A stretch of DNA of 62,641 nucleotides from Clostridia bacterium. GTDB lineage: Bacteria; Bacillota; Clostridia; Oscillospirales; CAG-272. This document shows positions 8,465 to 16,868 of the stretch, one piece after another. Below the pieces are notes generated by a model. The model made no database searches, had not been told where the DNA came from, and worked only from the letters and a program-made list of their open reading frames with translations. A program made the translations under genes and the position numbers. The stretch spans positions 1 through 62,641 of the forward strand of contig JAFTXO010000024.1 in the NCBI GenBank assembly GCA_017461765.1, in the 5' to 3' direction. The first letter of the stretch is position 1, and every line of letters begins with the position of its first letter.

Positions 8465-10798
8465 TTAACCAATAACCAGCTCTGACGTTGGCAATCCCTC
8501 TGTGTTTGCACGCAGGATTATTTTTTCGGCATCAGTATGCTTTTTAAGGATAACGAGCGCTTTTCCGTTGTTTACGGTACGCTTTGTCGTTATATATTGC
8601 TCTTCGCTTGTAAGGCAGGTGCTTCCGACAGCAATTATATCAGCGCCTTCAGCCTCGTAGGATACGCATCTGTTATCCCTTGTGCAGAGCGCTCCGTTTT
8701 TATCCTCGATTGCAACATCAACGTAAATAAGCCTTTGATCGGGCTTTTTTGTTCCTTTTGCCAGATAGTCTCTCTCTGCCATCAAGCCTATTTTTTCAGC
8801 CACATCCTCGGTCTTAAGAGTGATGCTACCAACAATTTTTCCATTGATCGCGGCTTTTGCGCATATCTCGCCCGAGTGGTATTCGGTTTCAAGCTTATAT
8901 ACACCGCAATCGCTTCGAGACTGTCTTGCGACCTCTTTTCCGTTTATTTCGAGTATGAGCTCGTCACATTCGGCAAAAACGCAGACATCAATAGGTGCGC
9001 CCTCATAATCGTGCCAATTCCAGCTTGGTATACCGTCATAAAAGCCCCAGCCGCTTATTGCATATTTTTTGCGCGCGTTTTTCGGGTGTTTTACGATTAT
9101 GTAGGGGTCTTTTCTCAAGCCCCAGGATATCTCACGGTAATATGATTGCGGTTTTCTTTTGCCGCAGATATCAAAATCACCGCAATCGGCTATATGATTC
9201 GGATAATTAAGACGGCCCCACGTAGCTTCTTTTTCGTAGCTTATATGACCCAATCCCGTTTCTCCGAAATAGTCCCACGCAGTCCACACAAAGTCGCCTA
9301 CAAGGCGGGGGGTGTTGTTTATTTGCTTTGTTGTGGTATATGCGCAAAGCGGGAACGACTCAGTTATCATAATTACTCTTTGAGGGAACTTTTCAAGGTC
9401 CTTATCGACACGCTCCTCGGCGTAATTATATCCGATAATATCGGTAGTATCGGCTACTATTTTCGTTCTGTCTGCCCAGAAATCAAAATGCTCTGCGCCG
9501 AAATCCTGACTTTCTCCTTTTTCGAGCTTAGAGTATTCTTCCTTGTCCCAAAGTCCGCAAAGAGCGTGCGTTATAGGGCGGGATGTGTCGATAGAACGGA
9601 TACCGTCAGCGATCTGTCTTGATATACGGTAGCCGTAGCCGTGTCCTGCCTTCTGCGGAATTTCATTACCCGTGCTCCACATTATTATTGATGGGTGGCA
9701 ACGGTTTTTGCGAACTATAAGATCGATCTGCTCTTCAAACATATCACCAAAGAACATATGGAAATCGTCAGCACGCTTACCCTCAGTCCAATAATCAAAA
9801 AGCTCATCTATAACGAGAATGCCGAGGCGGTCACACGCATCATAAAACACAGGAGATTGAGGATTATGAGAGCAACGCACCGAGTTAAAGCCTGCTTCCT
9901 TTAGTTTAGCGATGCGGCGATATTCAGCATCGGCATAAACGCACGAGCCGATTGGTCCGTGATCGTGATGAACACATCCACCACGGAGCTTTATGCTCTT
10001 GCCGTTTAATAAAAGTCCCTTTTCGCTATCGATATATACTGTTCTTACACCGAAAACGGCTGACTCTGTGTCTGTATTTTTATCAAGGCGAAGTGTAACC
10101 CTTACGCTGTACATTGATGGCTTTTCAAGATCCCATATCTTTGCTTGGCGAATCTGAAATTTAGTGCTTACCTTGTTTTCGCCCTTATCAGCAAATATGT
10201 ATTTTGTAAATTTAACCACGGGGTCGCGTTTTCCGTCCTCGAAAATCTCAAAATCGATTGCTCCTTCGCCGCTTTTTTCGGCAAAGAAACGAACCTCAGC
10301 GCCCATTCTTGCATCGTTCTCAAACACTTCCTCCGTGTAAACGAACGGTCCGAATGGATCGAGATACGACTCTGTGCATTCGCACAGATAAACATCTCTG
10401 TAAAGTCCCGAGCCTGTATACCAACGTGCATTTGGCTGCCATTTGTTATTAACATTTATAACAAGTGTATTTTCCTTATCGTATCTCAGATAGTCGGAAA
10501 GCTCCACATAAAAGCTATTATAGCCGTACTTATTTATTAAAAGCAGATTTTCATTTAAAAACACCTCGGTAATTCCGAATGCTCCGTCGCTCATAAAGAA
10601 ATATTTTCTGTTTTTCTTGGCTACGAAGGTCTTTTTATATACGCCATATCCGCCCGGAAAATATCCCCCGTCATCACCGCTCGGAGCATTTTCGTTTCTT
10701 TCCTGACAGATCGAAAAATCATGCGGTATATCTACTTTTCCCTGAGGGCTGCCGTTGAGAGAAAATTCCCAGCCCTTTCCGAAATTTATTTTTTTCAT
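8465..10798 (-). CDS. Glycoside hydrolase family 2
   Basis: 777 aa without signal peptide, so cytoplasmic. Order: N-terminal jelly-roll sugar-binding domain (1-190), immunoglobulin-like domain (about 190-260), TIM barrel (265-560), C-terminal beta domains (about 580-777). Acid/base E379 is in STGNEIP and nucleophile E480 in MITESFP; RCSHNPQSP and VWTAWDYFGETG fit the family. Beta-galactosidase or beta-glucuronidase activity is likely but not separable by eye. SD AAGGAG. Divergent from the GH20 gene. Confidence 0.9.
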   Translation of the reverse strand: MKKINFGKGWEFSLNGSPQGKVDIPHDFSICQERNENAPSGDDGGYFPGGYGVYKKTFVAKKNRKYFFMSDGAFGITEVFLNENLLLINKYGYNSFYVELSDYLRYDKENTLVINVNNKWQPNARWYTGSGLYRDVYLCECTESYLDPFGPFVYTEEVFENDARMGAEVRFFAEKSGEGAIDFEIFEDGKRDPVVKFTKYIFADKGENKVSTKFQIRQAKIWDLEKPSMYSVRVTLRLDKNTDTESAVFGVRTVYIDSEKGLLLNGKSIKLRGGCVHHDHGPIGSCVYADAEYRRIAKLKEAGFNSVRCSHNPQSPVFYDACDRLGILVIDELFDYWTEGKRADDFHMFFGDMFEEQIDLIVRKNRCHPSIIMWSTGNEIPQKAGHGYGYRISRQIADGIRSIDTSRPITHALCGLWDKEEYSKLEKGESQDFGAEHFDFWADRTKIVADTTDIIGYNYAEERVDKDLEKFPQRVIMITESFPLCAYTTTKQINNTPRLVGDFVWTAWDYFGETGLGHISYEKEATWGRLNYPNHIADCGDFDICGKRKPQSYYREISWGLRKDPYIIVKHPKNARKKYAISGWGFYDGIPSWNWHDYEGAPIDVCVFAECDELILEINGKEVARQSRSDCGVYKLETEYHSGEICAKAAINGKIVGSITLKTEDVAEKIGLMAERDYLAKGTKKPDQRLIYVDVAIEDKNGALCTRDNRCVSYEAEGADIIAVGSTCLTSEEQYITTKRTVNNGKALVILKKHTDAEKIILRANTEGLPTSELVIG

Positions 10799-10834
10799 AA
10801 CTACTCCTTCTCTTTAATTGATCTGATTAAGTAT

Positions 10835-10863
10835 ATTATAAAGCATTATAGTTAAAATTTCAA
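10835..10863 (-). promoter_or_regulatory. Promoter for GH2
   Basis: -35 TTGAAA, 17-nt spacer, -10 TATAAT on the minus strand; the SD AAGGAG follows about 25 bp later. Confidence 0.7.
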
Positions 10864-10883
10864 TATTGATAAAGCATTTTGGT

Positions 10884-10912
10884 TTGACTTTTTATATATA
10901 CAATGATATAAT
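10884..10912 (+). promoter_or_regulatory. Promoter for GH20
   Basis: -35 TTGACT, 17-nt spacer, -10 TATAAT. It is divergent from the GH2 promoter; the two -35 boxes are about 20 bp apart, so one regulator could serve both. Confidence 0.75.
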
Positions 10913-10970
10913 GAAATAAAGGCTTGATATCTATATAACTAAATAAAAAACATCAAGCTATGGAGGGGTC

Positions 10971-12590
10971 ATGTCTAAAATAAATTCGCTTGGTGTAATG
11001 ATAGATATGTCAAGAAATGCGGTCATGTCTGTCAATGCATTAAAAAATTTTCTTACTACAATAAGAAAATTCGGGTACAATACAGTTTTTCTTTATATGG
11101 AAGATACATACGAGGTTGAGGGTGAGCCTTATTTCGGATATATGCGCTCCAAATACTCTATAGATGAGATGCGCCAAATAAATGAATTCTGCACATCTAT
11201 AGGTATGGAGGCAATTCCGTGTATTCAAACTCTTGCTCATATGAAAACCTTTTTTAAATGGAGACAAGTCCCTGTTGACTGCGACGATATTTTACTTGTC
11301 GAGGAAGAAAGGACATATGAGCTTATAAATAATATGTTCAAAACTCTTTCATCGTGCTTCAAATCAAGGCGTATTCACATAGGAATGGATGAGGCGCATT
11401 TGCTTGGAAAGGGTAATTATTATATCAAGCACGGACACAAAACCTCGAATGAAATAATCAAGAAGCATCTTGAAAAAATATGTGATATTGCAAAGCCTTA
11501 CGGCTATAAGCTTCTTCTTTGGTCTGATATGTTTTTCCGTTCTTGGAACGACGGAGAATATTATTTTAAAGAGATCAAAAAAGCTCCCAAGGAAGCTATT
11601 GATGCTTTGCCGGAGGACGTTTGTCCTGTGTATTGGGATTATTATAGCACGAGTAAATCGAGTTACGATATTATGATAAAGATGCACAAGCAATTTTCAA
11701 AGGATGTATGGTTTGCAGGCGGTGCTTGGAGTTGGGCAGGCTTCGCTCCGCTTAATGCTTTTTCGATACGACTTATGCGCGAGGCGATGATTGCTTGTAA
11801 CGAAAACAAGGTTCGGAATATATTTATGACTATGTGGGGTGATGACGGTATGGAGTGCTCGCATTTTTCACAGCTTCCTGCGCTTCTCTGCATAGCCGAA
11901 TATGCTAAGGGAAACTTTAATGAAGAAAAGATAAAAACCAAATTCAAACGGATCGTCGGAGTTGATTTTGATGATTTTATGAAGGTGGACATTCCAAACT
12001 ATTTAACAGACGATGCTCCAAGATATTGCGAAGCGCCCTCAAAATATATGCTATACTCAGATCTTTTCAGCGGTTTTCTTGATTATACTGTTGAGAGCGG
12101 AAAAGGTGCGATTTTTGCAAGCTATGCAAAGGAGCTGACTGCTATATCACAAAAAACAAGAAAATATGCTTATATATTCAAAACACTCTCTGCTCTTTGC
12201 AGCGTTCTGGAAATAAAATACGAGCTTGGCATAAAAACGCGCTCCGCATATAAGAGCGCAGACAAGGTAGAGCTTGAAAGGCTGGCGAAACACGAGTATA
12301 CCGAGCTTGAAAAGCGAGTTCGTAATTTCCACAAGGAATTTGAAAAGCAATGGTATATCGATAATAAAGCAAGCGGCTTTGAGATTCATGACGCAAGATT
12401 GGGTGGACTCATTCAAAGAATCATATCCTGTAAAAAACGCCTTTTAGCATATGCAAACGGCAAAATAGCCTCAATCGAGGAGCTTGAGGTTGATATTCTT
12501 CCTCTCGGATTTACCGATACAGCCAAAGGCGCGCCGATCGATTATAACGGCTACGGAAAAATCATCAGTTCAAATGTTTTAACGCAATAA
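10971..12590 (+). CDS. GH20-like beta-N-acetylhexosaminidase
   Basis: 539 aa, cytoplasmic, TIM barrel starting at the N-terminus. The GH20 catalytic Asp-Glu pair is D140-E141 in HIGMDEAH; LLWSDMFFR and GAWSWAGFAP contribute the substrate pocket. A helical C-terminal domain (about 350-520) resembles the short GcnA-type subgroup. It would remove terminal GlcNAc/GalNAc from imported oligosaccharides. SD GGAGGGG. Together with GH2 it points to host- or microbe-derived glycans. Confidence 0.82.
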   Translation: MSKINSLGVMIDMSRNAVMSVNALKNFLTTIRKFGYNTVFLYMEDTYEVEGEPYFGYMRSKYSIDEMRQINEFCTSIGMEAIPCIQTLAHMKTFFKWRQVPVDCDDILLVEEERTYELINNMFKTLSSCFKSRRIHIGMDEAHLLGKGNYYIKHGHKTSNEIIKKHLEKICDIAKPYGYKLLLWSDMFFRSWNDGEYYFKEIKKAPKEAIDALPEDVCPVYWDYYSTSKSSYDIMIKMHKQFSKDVWFAGGAWSWAGFAPLNAFSIRLMREAMIACNENKVRNIFMTMWGDDGMECSHFSQLPALLCIAEYAKGNFNEEKIKTKFKRIVGVDFDDFMKVDIPNYLTDDAPRYCEAPSKYMLYSDLFSGFLDYTVESGKGAIFASYAKELTAISQKTRKYAYIFKTLSALCSVLEIKYELGIKTRSAYKSADKVELERLAKHEYTELEKRVRNFHKEFEKQWYIDNKASGFEIHDARLGGLIQRIISCKKRLLAYANGKIASIEELEVDILPLGFTDTAKGAPIDYNGYGKIISSNVLTQ

Positions 12591-12680
12591 CTAAGAAAGA
12601 GGTATCAAAAGAAGATTTTCTCATAAGTTAAATTCAAGAGAAAATTAAGTGACCCTCATTTGATGTACAAAAAATAAAAC

Positions 12681-12714
12681 CTCCTATGGACTAATTACGC
12701 CATAGGAGATTTTT
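12681..12714 (+). terminator. Terminator after GH20
   Basis: CTCCTATGG and CCATAGGAG pair across a 10-nt loop, followed by ATTTTT on the plus strand. The rest of the gap to 12837 holds no convincing gene. Confidence 0.75.
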
Positions 12715-12837
12715 CGTTATGGTTGGGACAAAATTTAAAAATGCCTTAACAGAACTACCATATTTGGCGGAAGCAAAGACTATCAAAGACACTATTCTTA
12801 CAATTAAAAAGCAAACCATTCTTATTTGATGTCTTAG

Positions 12838-13326
12838 TCAAAATTCTAATTTTTTTGAAAAAGCATCTGCAAGTATTGAATAAACTTTTTGTTGTTCTCC
12901 TGAGTGTCCGTATACAACGTATGCGTTTTGATGATCAATAACTATAAATTCAAAAGAATTCATTCCTCCCGAAGCCAGAAAGTTACTATCCAATTCACTT
13001 TTTCTCCCCGTAACATTTTCGAAATATTTTTTCGCAGTTTCCGAGCTTTCAAATTCATATGCGTATATTTCGAATTCTATCTCCGACGATTCATATTTTG
13101 CAGCATAAAACGCATCATATTTAAGTTCATTTAATTTTTTATCACTATCAGTGGAAGTGTATTCTTGAACAGTAACATCAGATGCTTTGTTGATTTCAAG
13201 ATTTGCGCACTCGCTTATATCTGAAAAAATATAAATCTCATCCGAAAACATCTTACTGCAAGAAAACAAATTAAATATTAAAATACAAGCTATAATAATG
13301 CTCACTTTTTTAAAATTGTTTTTCAT
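12838..13326 (-). CDS. Hypothetical lipoprotein
   Basis: 162 aa. The signal peptide (KKVSIIIACILIFNLFSC) ends in a lipobox with C23. The mature domain is acidic with alternating hydrophobics; EIYAYEFESSETAKKYFENVTG resembles the small alpha/beta fold of other Firmicutes surface lipoproteins that sense or bind unknown ligands. No family recognised. It lies in an AT-rich block of unknown genes on the same strand. Confidence 0.65.
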   Translation of the reverse strand: MKNNFKKVSIIIACILIFNLFSCSKMFSDEIYIFSDISECANLEINKASDVTVQEYTSTDSDKKLNELKYDAFYAAKYESSEIEFEIYAYEFESSETAKKYFENVTGRKSELDSNFLASGGMNSFEFIVIDHQNAYVVYGHSGEQQKVYSILADAFSKKLEF

Positions 13327-13346
13327 ATTTCGTTTTCTCCCTATAT

Positions 13347-13688
13347 TTATGCTACCGCTAATGCTGATAGAGCTACACCACTAGTATAATAAGCAGCAAC
13401 AAGAAGTAAAGCTGTAGGAATGGTTCTAATATACCCATGCTCATACTTACCAAACTCTCGATTTCTAAACGAAATATTCGAACTATGAGTAAATGCAAGT
13501 TTATTTACTCCATGTATTAACTCAAGAGATTGATTATTAATTACAAACATATGCGATTTCTCCAAAAATGTGTTTGTTGCGAAACTATATCCACCATTTT
13601 CCGTATTCATTTGTATCCCTACTTTGTATTCCCAAAAACACCAAGGTTCTGATGCATTTACCAAATAAAATGAAATCGGCTTACTCAC
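13347..13688 (-). CDS. Hypothetical protein, GTG start
   Basis: 113 aa. The only possible start is GTG at 13688, two bases after GGAG and 11 bp after the preceding gene's stop, so start choice is uncertain and coupling is likely. The C-terminal 20 residues are strongly hydrophobic (TALLLVAAYYTSGVALS), suggesting a membrane tail. No family recognised. It could be the remains of a longer gene. Confidence 0.45.
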   Translation of the reverse strand: MSKPISFYLVNASEPWCFWEYKVGIQMNTENGGYSFATNTFLEKSHMFVINNQSLELIHGVNKLAFTHSSNISFRNREFGKYEHGYIRTIPTALLLVAAYYTSGVALSALAVA

Positions 13689-13699
13689 ATCTCCAAAAG

Positions 13700-14314
13700 T
13701 TAATTTTCTGCATCTTTAATCATTTCTTGAATAAAATCCCGATTATCTGATTTCAACAAATTCAATAATTCATTATTTTCTTCAAGTATTTCTACTAAAC
13801 TCCAATACATTGTTCCTTCTTTTCGAAGAATATCTTTCAATTCGTATTCAGGTGTTTTGGAAAATTGATTATATAATTCATATATATTTTCTTTGTTTAT
13901 GTGTTTCAAAATATTTTCTTTATCTTTTTTAGGATTTTGCAACAATTCAAAAAAATTTTCAAGCTGCTGTCTTAGATCATTATAATGAACATCAAAATCT
14001 CGCTCAGCTGCTTTTAAAAAGTCGCTATACAACAATTTTGCAGGCGATTTTGATAAATATTTCACAACAATATCAACACCAACTTTGTTTGCATCTTCAA
14101 TCCATAAAAACAACTTTTCGAAATATCTCGCGCTTCTATCGTAATTTAATTCTGAAAAAATTTTAGCACAGTTATTTGCATAGTTTACATCATTACAAAC
14201 TTCTAAAATAAATTCCAAATTTTCTTCTTTCAACGCAAGAGATATTCCTTGTTCTTGCACTTCTTGAGGTTGTTTTTTATGCAACATTTCGATTATTGAT
14301 TCTTTATTATCCAT
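13700..14314 (-). CDS. Hypothetical helical-repeat protein
   Basis: 204 aa from the ATG behind AGGTGA; a GTG three codons upstream overlaps the SD and is less likely. All-helical and acidic. The stretch LFLWIEDANKVGVDIVVKYL resembles the WLQDLNWPGAE block of DUF5071/HEAT-like immunity proteins found in polymorphic-toxin loci. That resemblance is weak and by eye only. No toxin gene is visible in the window. Confidence 0.55.
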   Translation of the reverse strand: MDNKESIIEMLHKKQPQEVQEQGISLALKEENLEFILEVCNDVNYANNCAKIFSELNYDRSARYFEKLFLWIEDANKVGVDIVVKYLSKSPAKLLYSDFLKAAERDFDVHYNDLRQQLENFFELLQNPKKDKENILKHINKENIYELYNQFSKTPEYELKDILRKEGTMYWSLVEILEENNELLNLLKSDNRDFIQEMIKDAEN

Positions 14315-14396
14315 AAAAATCACCTGCTTTCTAAGAGTCGCTTTTCTAATGCTTTATTATACTCTGAATTTAATTTGATTTTGAAAACAATTTCTC

Positions 14397-14711
14397 TCAC
14401 TTTTCAATTATTTCATCAAATGCATCATAGTAATTATCCGTATGCTTTTTTGCGTCTGCGCGATTGGCTAATCCATGAGCTTCAAGAAAGTCTAAATCTT
14501 CCTCATTAGCATGAAGAATACACGCGAGATAAATATCTCCCGACGAATAAAACCAACATTGATTCCCTTTAAAAAAAGCCAAGTCTCGAGGTGCAAATCC
14601 CCAATCACTCAAAGCCGAAGCATTTGTTTTTAAAACTTCTTTAGCTTTTTCGTCATTTTTATAAAAAACCACCTTATATGTAGTTTGAGAATTAGATTCA
14701 TATTCAAACAT
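14397..14711 (-). CDS. Hypothetical protein, 3' part of a split gene
   Basis: 104 aa if started at ATG 14711, but no SD is present there. The frame is open upstream to about 14780 and continues in register with the ORF at 14756-14956 after a -1 shift at A-runs. The conserved-looking region SALSDWGFAPRDLAFFKGNQCW and the acidic C-terminus suggest a small globular cytoplasmic protein. It is best read as the C-terminal two thirds of a roughly 186-aa protein. Confidence 0.5.
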   Translation of the reverse strand: MFEYESNSQTTYKVVFYKNDEKAKEVLKTNASALSDWGFAPRDLAFFKGNQCWFYSSGDIYLACILHANEEDLDFLEAHGLANRADAKKHTDNYYDAFDEIIEK

Positions 14712-14755
14712 ACCAGGCCATTTGGGGGTGTTTGTACTTTTTACTTTAAAAGAAT

Positions 14756-14956
14756 CTAATGATTTTTTATATTTTTTTGTCTAGTGGAATAGCCTTTTCC
14801 ATGATAATTTGTATAGACAAGCATAAAGTAGTCAGTCCTTGAAAAAGCATAATCCAAAAAATCTAAATAATTTTGTCCTCCGCAAAGCGGTGGCTGATCA
14901 TTGGGATTGAAATAATTAATTTCATGATCATAATTAAAATAAATCATTTTATCCAT
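14756..14956 (-). CDS. Hypothetical protein, 5' part of a split gene
   Basis: 66 aa from a plausible ATG (purine-rich SD AAAGAAGA). It ends at TAG right after two A-runs at about 14763-14778. In the -1 frame the text reads on without a stop into the ORF ending at 14397. Both A-runs form A_AAA_AAT heptamers in the phase required for -1 slippage. Either a base is missing (mutation or assembly) or frameshifting is used. Confidence 0.5.
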   Translation of the reverse strand: MDKMIYFNYDHEINYFNPNDQPPLCGGQNYLDFLDYAFSRTDYFMLVYTNYHGKGYSTRQKNIKNH

Positions 14957-15383
14957 TGTTTATTCTTCTTTCTTACGGGGTTACTGTGGGTCACCTTACC
15001 GTTGAATACTTTTGCACATAAAAAGATTTAGAAATCAGTATTATTGGGAACGACAAACCACTATCTTTCATACTTCGTTCTGAAATGTTACATATAGGAG
15101 ATTGAGGGCAAAGAGACGACCCCCCGCTCTGTATCCAAATTCAAATTTGTTCTCCTAATAATTATGGTATTCTGTTAATAACTTTATTTTTTGAAAAATC
15201 AATAATGTTTATAGCGTTATGGTTATATTTTCAATTTTATTATATCATGCAGAAATTGTTTATGTCAATTATTTTCAGTGAATATTTTCAAAAATTGAGA
15301 ATATTTACACAATAATTTCTACATATTGAACTATATTTTGCCTGGGATATATTTATATAGGTTTAACTCAATATGTTCAGACA
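14957..15383 (-). other. Intergenic region with long AT-rich leader
   Basis: About 430 bp without a convincing ORF. It holds the promoter at 15239-15268 and a short palindrome (CAAATTcAAATTTG, about 15150). The roughly 280-nt interval before the first ATG has no clear terminator or known riboswitch motif; it could be a leader or decayed coding sequence. Confidence 0.5.
15239..15268 (-). promoter_or_regulatory. Promoter for the accessory block
   Basis: -35 TTGACA (15268-15263), 18-nt spacer, -10 TATAAT (15244-15239) on the minus strand, reading toward the hypothetical genes at 14956-12838. Confidence 0.75.
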
Positions 15384-15386
15384 ATG

Positions 15387-15436
15387 AAAAAATCACCGTT
15401 CGGTGAGCTGAGCTCGCTTCATACGGTGACTTTTTA
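15387..15436 (-). terminator. Terminator of the rex-pyk operon
   Basis: TCACCGT / ACGGTGA arms enclose a second GAGCTGAGCTC inner stem, with A- and T-runs on the two sides. It lies immediately after the pyk stop. Confidence 0.8.
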
Positions 15437-15440
15437 TTTA

Positions 15441-16853
15441 TTATATTTCTTCGACTTTTATAAGGTTAGTGTTACCTGTTTTACCTGTTGTATCTCCGCC
15501 TGTGATTATGATTTTATCGCCTTTCTTAAGGGAAAGTGCTTTAGCAGTGATTTTCTTTGCAGTATAAAACAAAACGTCCGTTGACGGATATTTTTCACAA
15601 AGCGCGGGAACAACTCCCCACGAAAGAGCAAGCTTTCTCCATGTTGCCTCATCGGTTGTAAGACCGATAATATCAACAGGGGAACGGAAGCGCGATACCA
15701 TTCTTACTGTCATTCCCGAAATAGAGCAAGCAACTATTGCTCTTGCATTGATATCTATTGACATACAGCAGGTAGCGTGCGAAATTGCATCTACTGCATT
15801 TTTTATTGTAAACTCGGCGTTATTGAGGCGCTTTTTATAATTTATATTGCTTTCTGTTGTTTCTGCAATCTTTGCCATAGTTTTCACAACCTCAACAGGA
15901 TATTTTCCTGCGGCGGTTTCACCCGAAAGCATTATCGCGCTTGTTCCGTCATAAACCGCATTTGCCACATCTGAGATCTCGGCTCTTGTCGGTCTTGGAC
16001 TGTATATCATAGATTCAAGCATTTCGGTAGCAGTAATAACTCTCTTGCCAAGCATTCTGCACTTGGTGATAAGCTTTTTCTGTATATTCGGAAGCTGTTC
16101 AAACGGTATTTCCACGCCCATGTCTCCGCGTGCCACCATTACGCCCTCACAGTGCTCGCAAATTTCATCAATATTATCAAAGCCTGACTGGTTTTCGATT
16201 TTTGCGATCAATTCAATGTTGTCAGCGCCTATTTCTTTTAAATAATTATGAACATCTATTAAATCCTGCTTGTTTGAAACAAACGAGCAAGCAATAAAAT
16301 CAATTCCGTGCTCAACACCGAATTTAATATCGTTTTTGTCCTGCTCGGAAAGATATTTTTGCTTCATAACCTTTCCCGGAAAGCTCATGCTCTTTCTGTC
16401 TGACAATTCTCCGCCGCAAACTACCTTACATATAATATCGCTATTTTCAATTTTTTCGACCTTAAAGATAAGCAAGCCGTTATTTAAAAGAATAGTATCT
16501 CCAACCGAGAGCTCATTTGGTAAGTTAGAATAGCTTACAGAGACCGTATGCTCATTTCCTATCACTTCATTTGTCGTAAAAACGAACTCATCGCCGTCAT
16601 GTAAGGTGATTTTTCCGTTTTCGAAGGTTTTTATTCTGTATTCCGGACCTTTTGTGTCAAGCATTATTGCTATTGGCATCTGAAGCTTTGAGCGAACCTT
16701 TTTAATAATCTCTATTCTTCTTTCGTGGTCAGCGTAAGTATTATGAGAGAAATTAAGTCTTGCAACATTCATTCCTGCCTTGCACATTCCTGAAATTATT
16801 TCTTCGCTTTCGCTTGCAGGGCCTATTGTACAAACTATTTTTGTTTTTCTCAT
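15441..16853 (-). CDS. pyk: Pyruvate kinase
   Basis: 470 aa; converts PEP and ADP to pyruvate and ATP. N-terminal KIVCTIGPAS, substrate-loop NFSHN, metal/PEP site VARGDMGVEIP, signature ITATEMLESM and the C-terminal allosteric domain (about 350-470) are all present. It lacks the extra C-terminal PEP-utilizer-like domain of many Bacilli and so has the short form. It is the last gene of the redox operon, 15 bp after hydA, which links glycolytic output to redox control. Confidence 0.96.
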   Translation of the reverse strand: MRKTKIVCTIGPASESEEIISGMCKAGMNVARLNFSHNTYADHERRIEIIKKVRSKLQMPIAIMLDTKGPEYRIKTFENGKITLHDGDEFVFTTNEVIGNEHTVSVSYSNLPNELSVGDTILLNNGLLIFKVEKIENSDIICKVVCGGELSDRKSMSFPGKVMKQKYLSEQDKNDIKFGVEHGIDFIACSFVSNKQDLIDVHNYLKEIGADNIELIAKIENQSGFDNIDEICEHCEGVMVARGDMGVEIPFEQLPNIQKKLITKCRMLGKRVITATEMLESMIYSPRPTRAEISDVANAVYDGTSAIMLSGETAAGKYPVEVVKTMAKIAETTESNINYKKRLNNAEFTIKNAVDAISHATCCMSIDINARAIVACSISGMTVRMVSRFRSPVDIIGLTTDEATWRKLALSWGVVPALCEKYPSTDVLFYTAKKITAKALSLKKGDKIIITGGDTTGKTGNTNLIKVEEI

Positions 16854-16868
16854 AATCCACCTCGAATT

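Noticed and set aside
12719-12829. 36-codon ORF after the GH20 terminator (starts MVGTKFKNALTEL)
   Set aside because: The only SD-like GGAG is part of the terminator arm, there is no promoter, and no family is recognisable. Left as intergenic sequence.
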